Assembly: GCA_902712845.1 (NCBI GenBank)
Contig: LR743504.1
Coordinates: 470,001-534,000, forward strand
Direction of reading: 5' to 3'
Length of the DNA: 64,000 nucleotides
From: Methylobacterium bullatum
GTDB lineage: Bacteria > Pseudomonadota > Alphaproteobacteria > Rhizobiales > Beijerinckiaceae
Below are positions 18,369 through 27,114 of the stretch, piece after piece (positions within the stretch are counted from its first letter, which is position 1; every line of letters begins with the position of its first letter). The translations under genes were made by a program, and so were the position numbers. Below the pieces are notes generated by a model, which worked only from the letters and a program-made list of their open reading frames with translations, did not search any database and had not been told where the DNA came from.

Positions 18369-18793
18369 GGCGTGAATCCTTCTATGTATCGGGCGCCGAC
18401 CTCGCGGAACCCGTAAGCAGCAAGAGCGAGACAGCGGGCCGGAGGGGCGGAGCCGCCATTCGGCGTCGCTGTGTCATGTGCACCGTTGAACGTCAGATGA
18501 ACCGCTTGGCCCATCCTCGGACCCTCATGCGTCCGCGAAGGGACCGATGCGGGATCGATGGTCGAACGGGTCACGGGCTCGAATTCCCAATCTGGCGGTC
18601 GGTTCGAGGAGCGCGCGGTCTCTAACATGGGGGAAACCGCTGGCAAAGGTTTTGCCCGATCGATTCGTTTTCCTCCCCCGCATATGATGGCAAAGCGTCG
18701 ATTTCGCGCGCGGATCGACAGAGGTTTGGCTACAAATCCGCGTTTCCGAAACAGATGCGCCAGCTCCTTCATGATCCGGCGGAAGGTAGAACG
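18369..18793. other. Intergenic region between divergent gap and DUF4164 genes
   Basis: A 425-bp stretch with no supportable gene; open frames here (for example 18558-18797 +) have no protein-like features. It must contain the promoters of gap (leftward) and of the DUF4164-zapA unit (rightward). I could not identify convincing -35/-10 pairs. Confidence 0.5.
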
Positions 18794-19090
18794 ATGAGCC
18801 AGACGCCCGACCGGCCGAACGTGGACCACGCCCTTGCTCGGCTCGATACGGTACTGACCCGCCTCGAGGCCTCGGTGGCCCATCGCCTCGAGGCCGAGCG
18901 CGAACCCGGCGACTTGGAGACGGAACTCGCGATCATGGCGGAGGATCGCGCGCGCCTCGCGGCGGAACTCGACGCCGCCAGCGCGCGCCTCGCCACGGTG
19001 GAGGCGACCACGAGCGATGTCGGCCACCGCCTGGGGCGGGCGATCGAAGCGGTGGAGGGCGTGCTGGCCCGCCCCCGCACCGCACGCTAG
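18794..19090 (+). CDS. DUF4164 family coiled-coil protein
   Basis: The 98-residue product is almost wholly alpha-helical: it opens with VDHALARLDTVLTRLE and continues with heptad-like Leu/Ala spacing through residue 80. DUF4164 genes sit directly upstream of zapA in many Rhizobiales, which fits here (31 bp gap). The start ATG 18794 follows GGAAGG at about eight bases. Function unknown; the linkage suggests a role near the divisome. Confidence 0.82.
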   Translation: MSQTPDRPNVDHALARLDTVLTRLEASVAHRLEAEREPGDLETELAIMAEDRARLAAELDAASARLATVEATTSDVGHRLGRAIEAVEGVLARPRTAR

Positions 19091-19121
19091 TCTACCACTT
19101 CTCACACCAGCCCTATCGAAC

Positions 19122-19481
19122 ATGCCCCAGATCAGCGTCACCATCGACGGCAAAAGCTACCGGATGGCCTGCGCCGAAGGCGAAGAGGCGCATCTCTCGG
19201 CGCTGGCCGGGGAGCTCGACACCCGCGTCACCGACATGCGGAAATCCTTCGGCGAGATCGGCGACATGCGCCTTCATGTGATGGCCGCCCTCATCCAAGC
19301 GGACGAACTCGCGGAGCTCAAGCGTCGCCTGGCGGATCTCGAGGCCGAAACGGTCACGCTCCGGGAGCGCGTCGAGACTGCGGACTCCCTCCGCGCCGAC
19401 GAGGAGGCCCGTATCGCCGAAGGGCTCGGCCGGGCGGCGGACCGGATCGAGCGGCTGGCGCATGCGCTGGCGGCGGGATGA
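19122..19481 (+). CDS. zapA: Cell division protein ZapA
   Basis: The 119-residue protein stabilises FtsZ filament bundles at mid-cell. The N-terminal globular half has the family pattern ISVTIDGKSYRMACAEGEE followed by HLSALAGELDTRV, and the C-terminal half is a coiled coil rich in Glu/Arg/Leu. ATG 19122 gives the usual length. Upstream DUF4164 and the downstream 6S-RNA/fau order reproduce a known alphaproteobacterial arrangement. Confidence 0.92.
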   Translation: MPQISVTIDGKSYRMACAEGEEAHLSALAGELDTRVTDMRKSFGEIGDMRLHVMAALIQADELAELKRRLADLEAETVTLRERVETADSLRADEEARIAEGLGRAADRIERLAHALAAG

Positions 19482-19519
19482 GCGTCCCGCGCACGATTGC
19501 CCGCCCCACCCCCTGGCGC

Positions 19520-19680
19520 GGAACGCCCGCCGACGCTACATGAGTCGAGCGGTGCTGCGGGGTTCGTCAGGAGTACTTTTCCCCGGGGCCTTATCGACTC
19601 CCCAGGGAGCTGTCCCTGGCCCTGTCCCTGGACTTGGCCAACACGGCGCCCACCTACACTGTAGGTTTCCCGGGATCGCA
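19520..19680 (+). ncRNA. ssrS: Probable 6S RNA (ssrS), boundaries approximate
   Basis: The 214-bp gap between zapA and the 5-formyl-THF cyclo-ligase gene is the place where 6S RNA is encoded across proteobacteria. The gap is rich in paired segments: GGGAGCTGTCCC and neighbouring CCCTGG/CCAGGG repeats at about 19600-19635, and a 7-bp inverted repeat ACCTACA/TGTAGGT at about 19650-19665 just before a CCCGGG. 6S RNA binds RNA polymerase holoenzyme by mimicking an open promoter. I rely on synteny and on this structure-rich stretch; I could not fold the sequence or fit a covariance model, so ends are rough. Confidence 0.6.
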
Positions 19681-19695
19681 ACTCCAACGGCTCAC

Positions 19696-20283
19696 GTGGC
19701 TCCGCACTCTGATTTCCCCGCTTTGAAGGCCGCCCTTCGCAAGGATGCCCTCGCCCGCCGCGATGGCCTCGATCCCGAGACCCGCCGGGCCGGCGGCTTG
19801 CGGATCGCCCAGAGCGTCATGCGGGTCGAGCCCCTGGCCGATGCCGCCATTGTCGGCGCCTTCTGGGCGATCCGCAGCGAGGTCGACCCGCTTCCCCTCA
19901 TCGAGATGCTGTTCGCGCGCGGACAGCGGGTCGCCCTCCCCAAGGTGACGCCGGACGGCCTCGTCTTCCGCGAATGGCGGGCGGGAGAAGCGCTGGTGCC
20001 GGGCTCCTTCGGCCTCAGCGAGCCGCGCGACGACCTTCCGCCCCTCAATCCCACCGCCCTGATCGTTCCGCTCGCCGCCTTCGACCGGCGGGGGCATCGT
20101 ATCGGCTACGGTCGCGGCTATTACGATCAGGCCATCGATCGGCTCTCCCGCAACGGCCCCGTCCTGACGATCGGCATCGCCTTTTCCGTGCAGGAAGTGG
20201 AGCACGTGCCCTCCGAGTCGCACGACCAGCCCCTTGACCATCTCATCACCGAAGCGGGACCGGTCCCGCTCGTCCGGGACTGA
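19696..20283 (+). CDS. 5-formyltetrahydrofolate cyclo-ligase
   Basis: The 195-residue enzyme (YgfA/Fau family) converts 5-formyl-THF to 5,10-methenyl-THF with ATP. Family motifs are LKAALRKDALARRD at the N-terminus, FWAIRSEVDPLPLI, and the C-terminal substrate/ATP site RIGYGRGYYDQAIDR. GTG 19696 is the best available start for the usual length; no ATG lies nearby, so a TTG a few codons later is also possible. Its gene follows the 6S RNA locus, the standard arrangement, and the two are often co-transcribed. Confidence 0.9.
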   Translation: MAPHSDFPALKAALRKDALARRDGLDPETRRAGGLRIAQSVMRVEPLADAAIVGAFWAIRSEVDPLPLIEMLFARGQRVALPKVTPDGLVFREWRAGEALVPGSFGLSEPRDDLPPLNPTALIVPLAAFDRRGHRIGYGRGYYDQAIDRLSRNGPVLTIGIAFSVQEVEHVPSESHDQPLDHLITEAGPVPLVRD

Positions 20284-20292
20284 CACCGAAAC

Positions 20293-21114
20293 ATGCGACT
20301 TCTCTTCCTCGGCGATGTGGTGGGCCGCCCCGGCCGCAACGTGGTGATGGACCGGCTGCCAAAGCTGCGCGAGCGCTGGCGCCTCGATTGCGTGGTCATC
20401 AACGGCGAGAACGCGGCCGGCGGCTTCGGCATCACAGAGGCGATCTGCGACGAACTCCTCCAGGCGGGCGCCGATGCGGTGACGCTGGGCAACCATTCCT
20501 TCGACCAGCGCGAAGCCCTGGTCTTCATCCAGCGGCAGACGCGCCTCGTCCGCCCGGCGAACTACCCGCCCGGCACACCGGGACGCGGCGCCACCGTGGT
20601 GGAAACGCGGGGCGGCGCGCGCGTCCTCGTCCTCAACGTCATGGGCCGCATCTATATGGATGCCCTGGACGATCCCTTCGCCTCCGCCGAGCGCGAACTC
20701 TCCGCCTGCCCCCTCGGCGAGGTGGCGGACGCCGTCATCGTCGACGTCCATGCCGAGGCGACCAGCGAGAAGCAGGCGTTCGGGCACTTCCTCGATGGCC
20801 GCGCCAGCCTCGTCGTCGGTACCCACACCCACACCCCCACCGCCGACCACCGCATTCTCCCCGGCGGCACCGCCTACCTGTCGGATGCCGGCATGTGTGG
20901 CGATTACGATTCGATCCTCGGCATGCAGAAGGACGAACCCCTTCGCCGCTTCCTGCAGAAGACCCCCGGCGCGCGCCTGGAAGCGGCCCAGGGCAAGGGC
21001 ACGCTGTGCGGGATCGCCGTCGAGACCGACAATGCGACGGGGCTCGCCACCATGGTCTCGTCGGTCCGCCTCGGCCCGCGTCTCGAAGAAACCTGGCCCC
21101 GCGCCTGGGATTAA
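20293..21114 (+). CDS. YmdB-family metallophosphoesterase (TIGR00282)
   Basis: The 273-residue cytoplasmic protein has binuclear-metal motifs LFLGDVVGRPG (residue 4 on), NGENAAGGFG, LGNHSFDQ and GTHTHTPTAD, and the family C-terminal YLSDAGMCGDYDS. Members hydrolyse cyclic nucleotides such as 2',3'-cAMP in vitro and affect biofilm and sporulation in Bacillus; the role here is unknown. It starts ten bases after the cyclo-ligase stop, so it is in the same operon. Confidence 0.92.
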   Translation: MRLLFLGDVVGRPGRNVVMDRLPKLRERWRLDCVVINGENAAGGFGITEAICDELLQAGADAVTLGNHSFDQREALVFIQRQTRLVRPANYPPGTPGRGATVVETRGGARVLVLNVMGRIYMDALDDPFASAERELSACPLGEVADAVIVDVHAEATSEKQAFGHFLDGRASLVVGTHTHTPTADHRILPGGTAYLSDAGMCGDYDSILGMQKDEPLRRFLQKTPGARLEAAQGKGTLCGIAVETDNATGLATMVSSVRLGPRLEETWPRAWD

Positions 21115-21235
21115 GCCCCTTGAGCTGGTGATGAGTTTCGTGGCGGCTTGATCGCGGCGGGGCATGAAGCCAATGTGCGGGCACGGTCGACCCGCCCGTT
21201 TCGCGAGCCCGCGTAGATAGAGTCCCCGACACCCC

Positions 21236-22201
21236 ATGGCGACCCGCTCCGCGACTGCCCCCCTGAGCCGCCCGGGCATCTACCTGATCCGGATGCTGGT
21301 CTTCCTGACCCTGGTCGGGTTTCTCGCCTTCGTCCTGTTCCGGCAGATCACGCCGGCCTTCCTCGCCAATGCCGGGTTGAACGGGCTGATCCTCGGCGTC
21401 CTCCTCATCGCGATCCTGCTCGCCTTCGGGCAGGTGATCCGCCTCTTCCGCGAGGTCGCCTATGTCAACGCGGTCGCCGCCGGCGAGGGGTCGGCCAAGC
21501 CGCCCTCGCTGCTGGCGCCCCTCGCCCCGGCGATCCTGGCGCGGCGCGAGGGCACGACGCAGGCCGGCATCCGCTCCTATCTCGACACCGTGGCCGCCCG
21601 CCTCGACGAAGGCCGCGAGATCCTGCGCTACATCGCCGGGCTGCTGATCCTGCTCGGCCTGCTCGGCACCTTCTGGGGCCTCATCGACACGCTGAGCGCG
21701 GTGGGCAGCGTGATCCAGAGCATGCGCGGCGGCGGCGAAGCCAGCGCGATGTTCGACGAGTTGAAGAACGGGCTCGCCAAGCCGCTCTCCGGCATCGGTC
21801 TCGCCTTTTCGGCCTCGCTGTTCGGCTTGTCGAGCTCCCTCGTCACCGGGTTCCTCGACCTCCAGGCGGGCCAGGCGCATGCCCGCTTCCACAACGAGTT
21901 GGAGGATTGGCTGGTCTCCGGCGAGGAGCAGGCCGCAGCCACGCGCCCCGTCGCGGCACAGGAGCCGGCCTCGGCCCGGGAACTTACCGAGGCGGTGGAC
22001 AGGCTGTCGGCCATCGTCTCGGAAGGTGCCAACGGCCGCGTGGCGACCCAGGCGATGACCAACCTCGCCGAGGGTATCCAGGGCCTCGTCCAGCACATGC
22101 GGGCCGAGCAGCAGATGATCCGCGACTGGGTCGAGGCGCAGGCGACGCGGGAACGTGAACTCAAGCAGGTGCTCGACCGGCTCGGCCGCGAGAAGACCTG
22201 A
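21236..22201 (+). CDS. ExbB/TolQ/MotA-like proton-channel subunit
   Basis: The 321-residue protein has an N-terminal hydrophobic pair (about residues 18-75) and a second pair (about 128-210) around the typical ExbB/MotA core LLGTFWGLIDTLSAVG and LAKPLSGIGLAFSASLFGL. A C-terminal ~100-residue cytoplasmic or periplasmic helical extension follows. Its stop overlaps the start of an OmpA/MotB-like gene (TGATG). The two therefore likely form a stator-like complex that couples ion flow to the cell wall. Not flagellar MotA: the cytoplasmic motor-contact domain is missing and it sits among folate and housekeeping genes. Confidence 0.8.
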   Translation: MATRSATAPLSRPGIYLIRMLVFLTLVGFLAFVLFRQITPAFLANAGLNGLILGVLLIAILLAFGQVIRLFREVAYVNAVAAGEGSAKPPSLLAPLAPAILARREGTTQAGIRSYLDTVAARLDEGREILRYIAGLLILLGLLGTFWGLIDTLSAVGSVIQSMRGGGEASAMFDELKNGLAKPLSGIGLAFSASLFGLSSSLVTGFLDLQAGQAHARFHNELEDWLVSGEEQAAATRPVAAQEPASARELTEAVDRLSAIVSEGANGRVATQAMTNLAEGIQGLVQHMRAEQQMIRDWVEAQATRERELKQVLDRLGREKT

Positions 22202-23214
22202 TGGCCTCGCTGCGCACGCGCCGGGACCGGAGCCTCAACGTCTGGCCGGGCTATGTCGACGCCCTGGCGACGCTGTTGCTCGCCGTCGTCTTCCTGCTGA
22301 CGATCTTCGTCGTCGGGCAGTTCTTCCTGTCCCAGGAGATCACGGGCCGGGATTCGGTGCTGAACCGGCTCAATCGCCAGATCGCCGACCTCACAGACCT
22401 CCTGGCCCTGGAACGCTCCACGCGCCGGGCGCAGGAGGAGAAGGCCTCGAACCTGCGCACCACGCTGCTGGGCACCGAGGCCGAGCGCGACAAGCTGAAG
22501 GAACAGGTCGGCGCCGCCGCGAGCGGCGACAACCGCCAGGGCGAGCTCGACAAGCAACTGGTGGCCGAGCGCGCCACCAATGCCCGCGCCGCGTCGCAGA
22601 TCGATCTCCTCACCGAGCAGATCGGTGCCATGCGCCGCCAGCTCGCCGCCCTGGAGGATGCGCTGGCCGCGAGCGAGAGCCGCGATCGTGAGAGTCAGGC
22701 CCGCATCGCCGATCTCGGCAGCCGCCTCAACGTAGCCCTCGCCCAGAAGGTGCAGGAACTGGCGCGCTACCGCTCCGACTTCTTCGGCCGCCTGCGCCAG
22801 ATCCTCGGCAACCGCAGCGACATCCGCGTGGTCGGCGACCGGTTCGTCCTGCAATCGGAGGTGCTGTTCCCGGCGGGCTCGGCGAGCCTGAAGCCCGAGG
22901 CAGCGCCCGAACTCGACCGGATCGCCACGGCCATCCTCGATCTGTCGAAGCAGATCCCGGCGGACATTCCCTGGGTCCTGCGTGTCGACGGGCATACCGA
23001 TGCCCGTCCCATCGCCAGTTCGCAATTCCCGTCGAACTGGTCGCTTTCGGCGGCTCGCGCCATCGCCGTGGTGCAGTACATGGCGGGCAGGGGCATCCCG
23101 CCCCAGCGCCTGCTCGCCGCCGCTTTCGGTGAATTCCAGCCCATCGAGGCCGGCACCAGCGACGACGTCTATGCCCGCAACCGCCGCATCGAGCTGAAGC
23201 TCACCGAACGTTAA
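22201..23214 (+). CDS. OmpA/MotB-like peptidoglycan-binding protein with one membrane helix
   Basis: The 337-residue partner of the ExbB-like protein. Its single N-terminal helix (about 18-45) contains an aspartate in GYVDALATLLLAVVF, at the position of the proton-accepting Asp of MotB/ExbD. A long coiled coil fills about 55-195. A C-terminal OmpA-like domain (about 215-335) shows LFPAGSASLKPEA, RVDGHTDARPI, NWSLSAARAIAVVQYM and NRRIELKL, the peptidoglycan-binding signature. Overlaps its partner by one base. The combination is common in Rhizobiales but, as far as I know, not functionally characterised. Confidence 0.82.
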   Translation: MASLRTRRDRSLNVWPGYVDALATLLLAVVFLLTIFVVGQFFLSQEITGRDSVLNRLNRQIADLTDLLALERSTRRAQEEKASNLRTTLLGTEAERDKLKEQVGAAASGDNRQGELDKQLVAERATNARAASQIDLLTEQIGAMRRQLAALEDALAASESRDRESQARIADLGSRLNVALAQKVQELARYRSDFFGRLRQILGNRSDIRVVGDRFVLQSEVLFPAGSASLKPEAAPELDRIATAILDLSKQIPADIPWVLRVDGHTDARPIASSQFPSNWSLSAARAIAVVQYMAGRGIPPQRLLAAAFGEFQPIEAGTSDDVYARNRRIELKLTER

Positions 23215-23224
23215 GGCGGGCCCC

Positions 23225-23329
23225 CTATCGCAGAGGGGCCAAAGCCACCGCCCAGACGACGAACGCGCCGGAGAGCAACCCGAAGGCCATGAATTCCACC
23301 GCGCCGGTCAGGATCATCCGCTTGAGCAT
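23225..23329 (-). CDS. Possible 34-residue membrane microprotein
   Basis: An ORF of 34 codons (ATG 23329, TAG 23227-23225) encodes MLKRMILTGAVEFMAFGLL at the N-terminus and ends ALAPLR. The product would be one membrane helix with a basic N-terminus (positive-inside). GAGAGG lies about nine bases before the ATG. It occupies the gap downstream of the OmpA-like gene on the opposite strand. Small size makes chance occurrence possible; the clean hydrophobic profile plus the ribosome binding site are the only evidence. Confidence 0.45.
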   Translation of the reverse strand: MLKRMILTGAVEFMAFGLLSGAFVVWAVALAPLR

Positions 23330-23664
23330 TGTGATCGCCTCTCGTTGACGCAACGATCTTTGTTCTTGTTTTGTTCTGTGTAAAGCGGGTATTTCGCTCG
23401 TTCCGCAATGTGGTTAGCACGCGGTTAAGCTACGGACAGGGCGCGGTGCCCAAGCCACGCGCCCGGCCTCTACGGTCTACTCCGCCTCCCGAAATGCTCA
23501 CCTCACACCGGGCGAGTGATCCTCACGATCCCCGCCGGACTCCGTGCGAAAGCGGACAAATAGTCATCCCCGCGCAACCCGTTCGACTCTGAAGCACTTG
23601 AAAGGTCAATCAGGGCGAAGAACCGCGGATAACACTCCATTCTTGGCCAGTTTCGCTATCTTAT
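23330..23664. other. Intergenic region upstream of the glycosyltransferase
   Basis: A 335-bp stretch with slightly more A/T near 23350-23410 (TTTGTTCTTGTTTTGTTCTG) that may hold promoters for the microprotein on the minus strand. Nothing else was recognised. Confidence 0.4.
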
Positions 23665-24930
23665 GTGAACGGTCGAATGCGAATACACCTCGTCGCCATC
23701 GGCTCTCATGGCGACATCCTTCCGTTTCTGGCCATTGGCGCGGAATTTCTCCGTCGCGGATATGATGTGATCCTGGCCGCCCCCGCCCCGTTCGCGGATC
23801 ACGCCGCGCGGATCGGCCTGCCCTTCCAGTCCCTCGGGGACGATTGCGACTACCGCCGCATCACCGCCGACCCCGAACTCTGGCATCCGCGCCGGGGGGC
23901 CGCTGCCCTGTTCGGAAACATGGCCGCCGCCACCGAGCAGACCTATCGCTGGATCGCCGCGAACGCGCGCAAGGGCCACTCAATCGTGGTTGCCTCGACG
24001 CTGGCCTTTGGCGCACGCGTGGCACAGGAGAAGCTGCGCCTTCCCGTCATCACGATCCACGCGATGCCGCTGCTGATGGAGAGCCGTTATGCCTCCCCGA
24101 TCCTGCCGGGCGTGCCGCTGCCCGCCTGGACGCCGTCCCGGGTTCGCCACTGGGTCGGCCGGGGCGCCGACAAATACGTTATCGGCCCGGCCGCCCTGCC
24201 GACCATCAACGCGTTCCGTCAGGAACTCGGCCTCAAACCCGTGCGTCGGCTGCGCTACTGGTGGAACAGCCCCTCACGCGTCCTGCTGCTCTTTCCCGAC
24301 TGGTTCGCGGCCTCGCAGCCGGATTGGCCCCAGCAGGCCATGCATGTGGGCTTTCCCATCGCGGATCGCTTCGGCGACACGGACCGCCTCGCGCCCCGTC
24401 TCACGCGATTCCTGAGGGGCGGGGATGCCCCACTGGTCTTCACTTACGGATCGGCCATGCGCCAGGCATCGGGCTTCTTCCGAACCGCCCTCGCCATCTG
24501 CGAGCATCTGGGACGGCGGGGCGTGCTGCTTGCCCCCGAGCACGGTCAGGTCCCGGAATCCCTGCCGGATTCCGTGATCCACGTGCCCTATGCGCCGCTC
24601 AGCGTTCTGCTGCCCCGGTCGGCGGCCTTGATCCACCATGGCGGGATCGGCACCGTGGCGCAGGCACTGGCTGCGGGCACGCCGCAGATGATCGTGCCGG
24701 TGGCTTTCGACCATTTCGACGAGGCGGCGCGGGTGAAGCGCCTCGGTGCCGGGACGAGCCTGAGCCGTCGTCGTTTCACGCCCGCGCGCGGCGCGCGCCG
24801 ACTTCGCCGTCTTCTGGCCTCGGCCGAGGTGAATCGAGCCTGCGGAGATCTGAGGATGCGTCTCGACGGGCTGGACGGGGTCTCCGCCGCCTGCGACGCG
24901 ATCGAGCAGATGGCGCCCCGCCGCCGGTGA
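23665..24930 (+). CDS. GT1-family glycosyltransferase (UGT/sterol-glucosyltransferase-like)
   Basis: The 421-residue product has the N-terminal GT28-like acceptor domain (MRIHLVAIGSHGDILPFLAIG) and a C-terminal donor domain with the UGT signature region ALIHHGGIGTVAQALAAGTPQMIVPVAFDHFDEAARV. Such enzymes glycosylate lipids, sterols, hopanoids or natural products; the acceptor is unknown, though hopanoid-rich bacteria of this order make it an attractive guess. It begins at GTG 23665 or at ATG 23677, four codons later. It is monocistronic as far as can be seen. Confidence 0.85.
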   Translation: MNGRMRIHLVAIGSHGDILPFLAIGAEFLRRGYDVILAAPAPFADHAARIGLPFQSLGDDCDYRRITADPELWHPRRGAAALFGNMAAATEQTYRWIAANARKGHSIVVASTLAFGARVAQEKLRLPVITIHAMPLLMESRYASPILPGVPLPAWTPSRVRHWVGRGADKYVIGPAALPTINAFRQELGLKPVRRLRYWWNSPSRVLLLFPDWFAASQPDWPQQAMHVGFPIADRFGDTDRLAPRLTRFLRGGDAPLVFTYGSAMRQASGFFRTALAICEHLGRRGVLLAPEHGQVPESLPDSVIHVPYAPLSVLLPRSAALIHHGGIGTVAQALAAGTPQMIVPVAFDHFDEAARVKRLGAGTSLSRRRFTPARGARRLRRLLASAEVNRACGDLRMRLDGLDGVSAACDAIEQMAPRRR

Positions 24931-25070
24931 CGGAGGCAGGGCAATCCGGCCTTATACCAGACCTCGCTGAGCCTGACTCATCGAGGTCTGCGCGCGCGAC
25001 TGCGCGACGGCGGTCGTCCGCCGGATCTCAGTGATGCTGATCTATGGGTCAGGGTCACTGAAACTTGGTC

Positions 25071-25784
25071 TTATGCCAGCTGCTCGATCAATCCGTCCCG
25101 GATGGTGACGCGCCGGTCCATGCGGGCGGCGAGCTCCATGTTGTGGGTGGCCACAAGCGCGGCGAGGCCCGAGGCGCGGACCAGCGAGACGAGGATGCCG
25201 AAGACATGGGCCGCCGTATGCGGGTCGAGGTTGCCGGTGGGCTCGTCGGCCAGCAGCAGGCGCGGCCCGTTGGCGACCGCGCGGGCTATGGCGACGCGCT
25301 GCTGCTCGCCGCCCGACAATTCGGCCGGGCGGTGGACCAGGCGTTCCTTCAGGCCGAGGAAGCTCAGAAGCTCGGTGGCGCGCGCCTTGGCCTCCTTGGC
25401 GCCGAGGCCACGGATGAGCTGGGGCATCACCACGTTCTCCAGGGCCGAGAATTCCGGCAGGAGGTGGTGGAACTGGTAGACGAAGCCCATCTCCTCGCGG
25501 CGAAAGCGGGTGCGCTCGGCATCGGGCATGGCCGCAGTGGGCTGGCCGCCAATATAGACCTCACCCCCATCCGGCCGCTCCAATAGGCCGGCGAGATGCA
25601 GAAGCGTGGATTTGCCGGCACCGGAGGGTGCCACCAGGGCCACGAGCTCGCCGGGCCAGATGGCGAGATCGGCCCCCCGCAGGATGTCGAGAGCTCCTGT
25701 CCCTTGCGTGTAGCGGCGTTCGACTTTGGCGAAGAACAGGGCCGGGACCGGCGGCGCACCGGCCTCGTCGGCAGAGGTGGTCAT
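25071..25784 (-). CDS. lolD: Lipoprotein-releasing ABC transporter ATPase
   Basis: The 237-residue ATPase powers release of lipoproteins from the inner membrane. Walker [10 protein letters not shown] is at about 51-59 (usual first residue G replaced by A), the ABC signature is [14 protein letters not shown], Walker B is [13 protein letters not shown], with the [19 protein letters not shown]-loop region typical of LolD/MacB. It is 18 bp downstream of the permease gene. A MacB-like or other o228-family role is the alternative, but the permease context and the proS-lolC-lolD order favour LolD. Confidence 0.92.
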   Translation of the reverse strand: MTTSADEAGAPPVPALFFAKVERRYTQGTGALDILRGADLAIWPGELVALVAPSGAGKSTLLHLAGLLERPDGGEVYIGGQPTAAMPDAERTRFRREEMGFVYQFHHLLPEFSALENVVMPQLIRGLGAKEAKARATELLSFLGLKERLVHRPAELSGGEQQRVAIARAVANGPRLLLADEPTGNLDPHTAAHVFGILVSLVRASGLAALVATHNMELAARMDRRVTIRDGLIEQLA

Positions 25785-25802
25785 GATGGTTCTAATCTCC
25801 CC

Positions 25803-27107
25803 TCAGCCGTAACGCAGGGCCTGCACCGGATCGAGCCGAGCGGCGCGCCAGGAGGGATAGAGCGTCGCCACGAGCGACAGGGCGATGGAGGTGAGGACCA
25901 CCACCGTGATCTCACCGGAATTCATTTCGGCGGGGATCTCGGCGAGGAACCGCACGGTCGGGTCCCAGGCCGAGGGAAACAGCACCCGCTGGATCGGCTT
26001 GATGTTGAGGGTGATGAGCGTGCCCAGTGCCAGCCCGCCCAGCGTCCCGACCACGCCGATGAGCGCCCCGTTGATGAGGAAGACCCGCATCACCGTTCCG
26101 GGGGTTGCCCCCATCGTCCGCAGGATCGCGATGTCGCTCGACTTGTCGCGCACCAGCAAGATCAGGCCGGAGACGATGTTGAGGGTCGCCACCACGACGA
26201 TCAGGCTGAGGATGAGGAACATCACGTTCCGCTCCACCTCCAGCGCCCCGAAGAAGGTTCGGTTGCGCTGGCGCCAGTCGGTGAGAAGAACGGGCCGCTC
26301 GGCCGCCATTTCGAGGTCGGGCCGCAATTGCGCCACCGCATCCGCATTGTCGAGATAGACCTCGATCAGGCTGACGTCGCTGTCCCGGTTGAAGAAGGCC
26401 TGGGATTCGGCCAGCGGCATGAACACGAAAGTGGCATCGAACTCGGTCATGCCGATCTCGAAGATCGCCTTGACCGTATAGGCCTTGGTGCGCGGCGCGG
26501 TGCCGAACGGTGTCGTCGCGCCCTTCGGCGTGGACAGGGTGATCTGGTCGCCGGCCTGCAGGCCCAGCGATTCGGCGAGTCTCCGACCGATGGCGACCCC
26601 GGTGCCGTCGTCGAACCCGTCGAGCGTGCCGCCCCGGATGGTCTTGGCGATGGACCCGATGGAATCGATGTCCTCGCCCCTGATGCCGCGCACCAGGACG
26701 CCGCTGCCGCCATAGGGCGACGAAGCGAAGGCCTGACCTTCCACGAGGGGAATCGCCGAGCGGACGCCGGCGACCTTGGACAGGCGGTCGGACAGATCGA
26801 CGTAATCGGTGAACAGCTTGTCGATGGGCGTGACGAAGACGTGGCCGTTGATGCCGACGATCTTCGAGAGCAGTTCGGTACGGAACCCGTTCATCACCGA
26901 AAGAACGATGATGAGGGTGGCGACCCCCAGGGTGATGCCGAGGACGGAGAAGAAGGCGACGACGGAGACGCCGCCGCCACGCCGCCGGGCGCGGAGATAG
27001 CGCCCGGCGATGATCCACTCGAAGGCCGCGAAGGGCGGCGTGCTGCCGCGCTTGAACAGGCCGGCGAGCCCCGCCAGCCGTTCCTTCACCGTCTCTGCCA
27101 GAGCCAT
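25803..27107 (-). CDS. lolC: Lipoprotein-releasing ABC transporter permease LolC/LolE
   Basis: The 434-residue permease has one N-terminal membrane helix (about 40-70, VSVVAFFSVLGITLGVATL), a large periplasmic domain (about 75-290) and three C-terminal helices (about 295-425). [18 protein letters not shown] at the N-terminus and the ending LYPSWRAARLDPVQALRYG are typical. One gene is present, as in most alphaproteobacteria with a LolF-like single permease that works as a homodimer. It is 7 bp downstream of proS and 18 bp upstream of lolD. Confidence 0.92.
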   Translation of the reverse strand: MALAETVKERLAGLAGLFKRGSTPPFAAFEWIIAGRYLRARRRGGGVSVVAFFSVLGITLGVATLIIVLSVMNGFRTELLSKIVGINGHVFVTPIDKLFTDYVDLSDRLSKVAGVRSAIPLVEGQAFASSPYGGSGVLVRGIRGEDIDSIGSIAKTIRGGTLDGFDDGTGVAIGRRLAESLGLQAGDQITLSTPKGATTPFGTAPRTKAYTVKAIFEIGMTEFDATFVFMPLAESQAFFNRDSDVSLIEVYLDNADAVAQLRPDLEMAAERPVLLTDWRQRNRTFFGALEVERNVMFLILSLIVVVATLNIVSGLILLVRDKSSDIAILRTMGATPGTVMRVFLINGALIGVVGTLGGLALGTLITLNIKPIQRVLFPSAWDPTVRFLAEIPAEMNSGEITVVVLTSIALSLVATLYPSWRAARLDPVQALRYG

Positions 27108-27114
27108 ACCGGCC

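Noticed and set aside
19462..19695. Upstream in-frame extension of the 5-formyl-THF cyclo-ligase
   Set aside because: It lies in the probable 6S RNA locus and overlaps zapA; family similarity begins only at about 19696.
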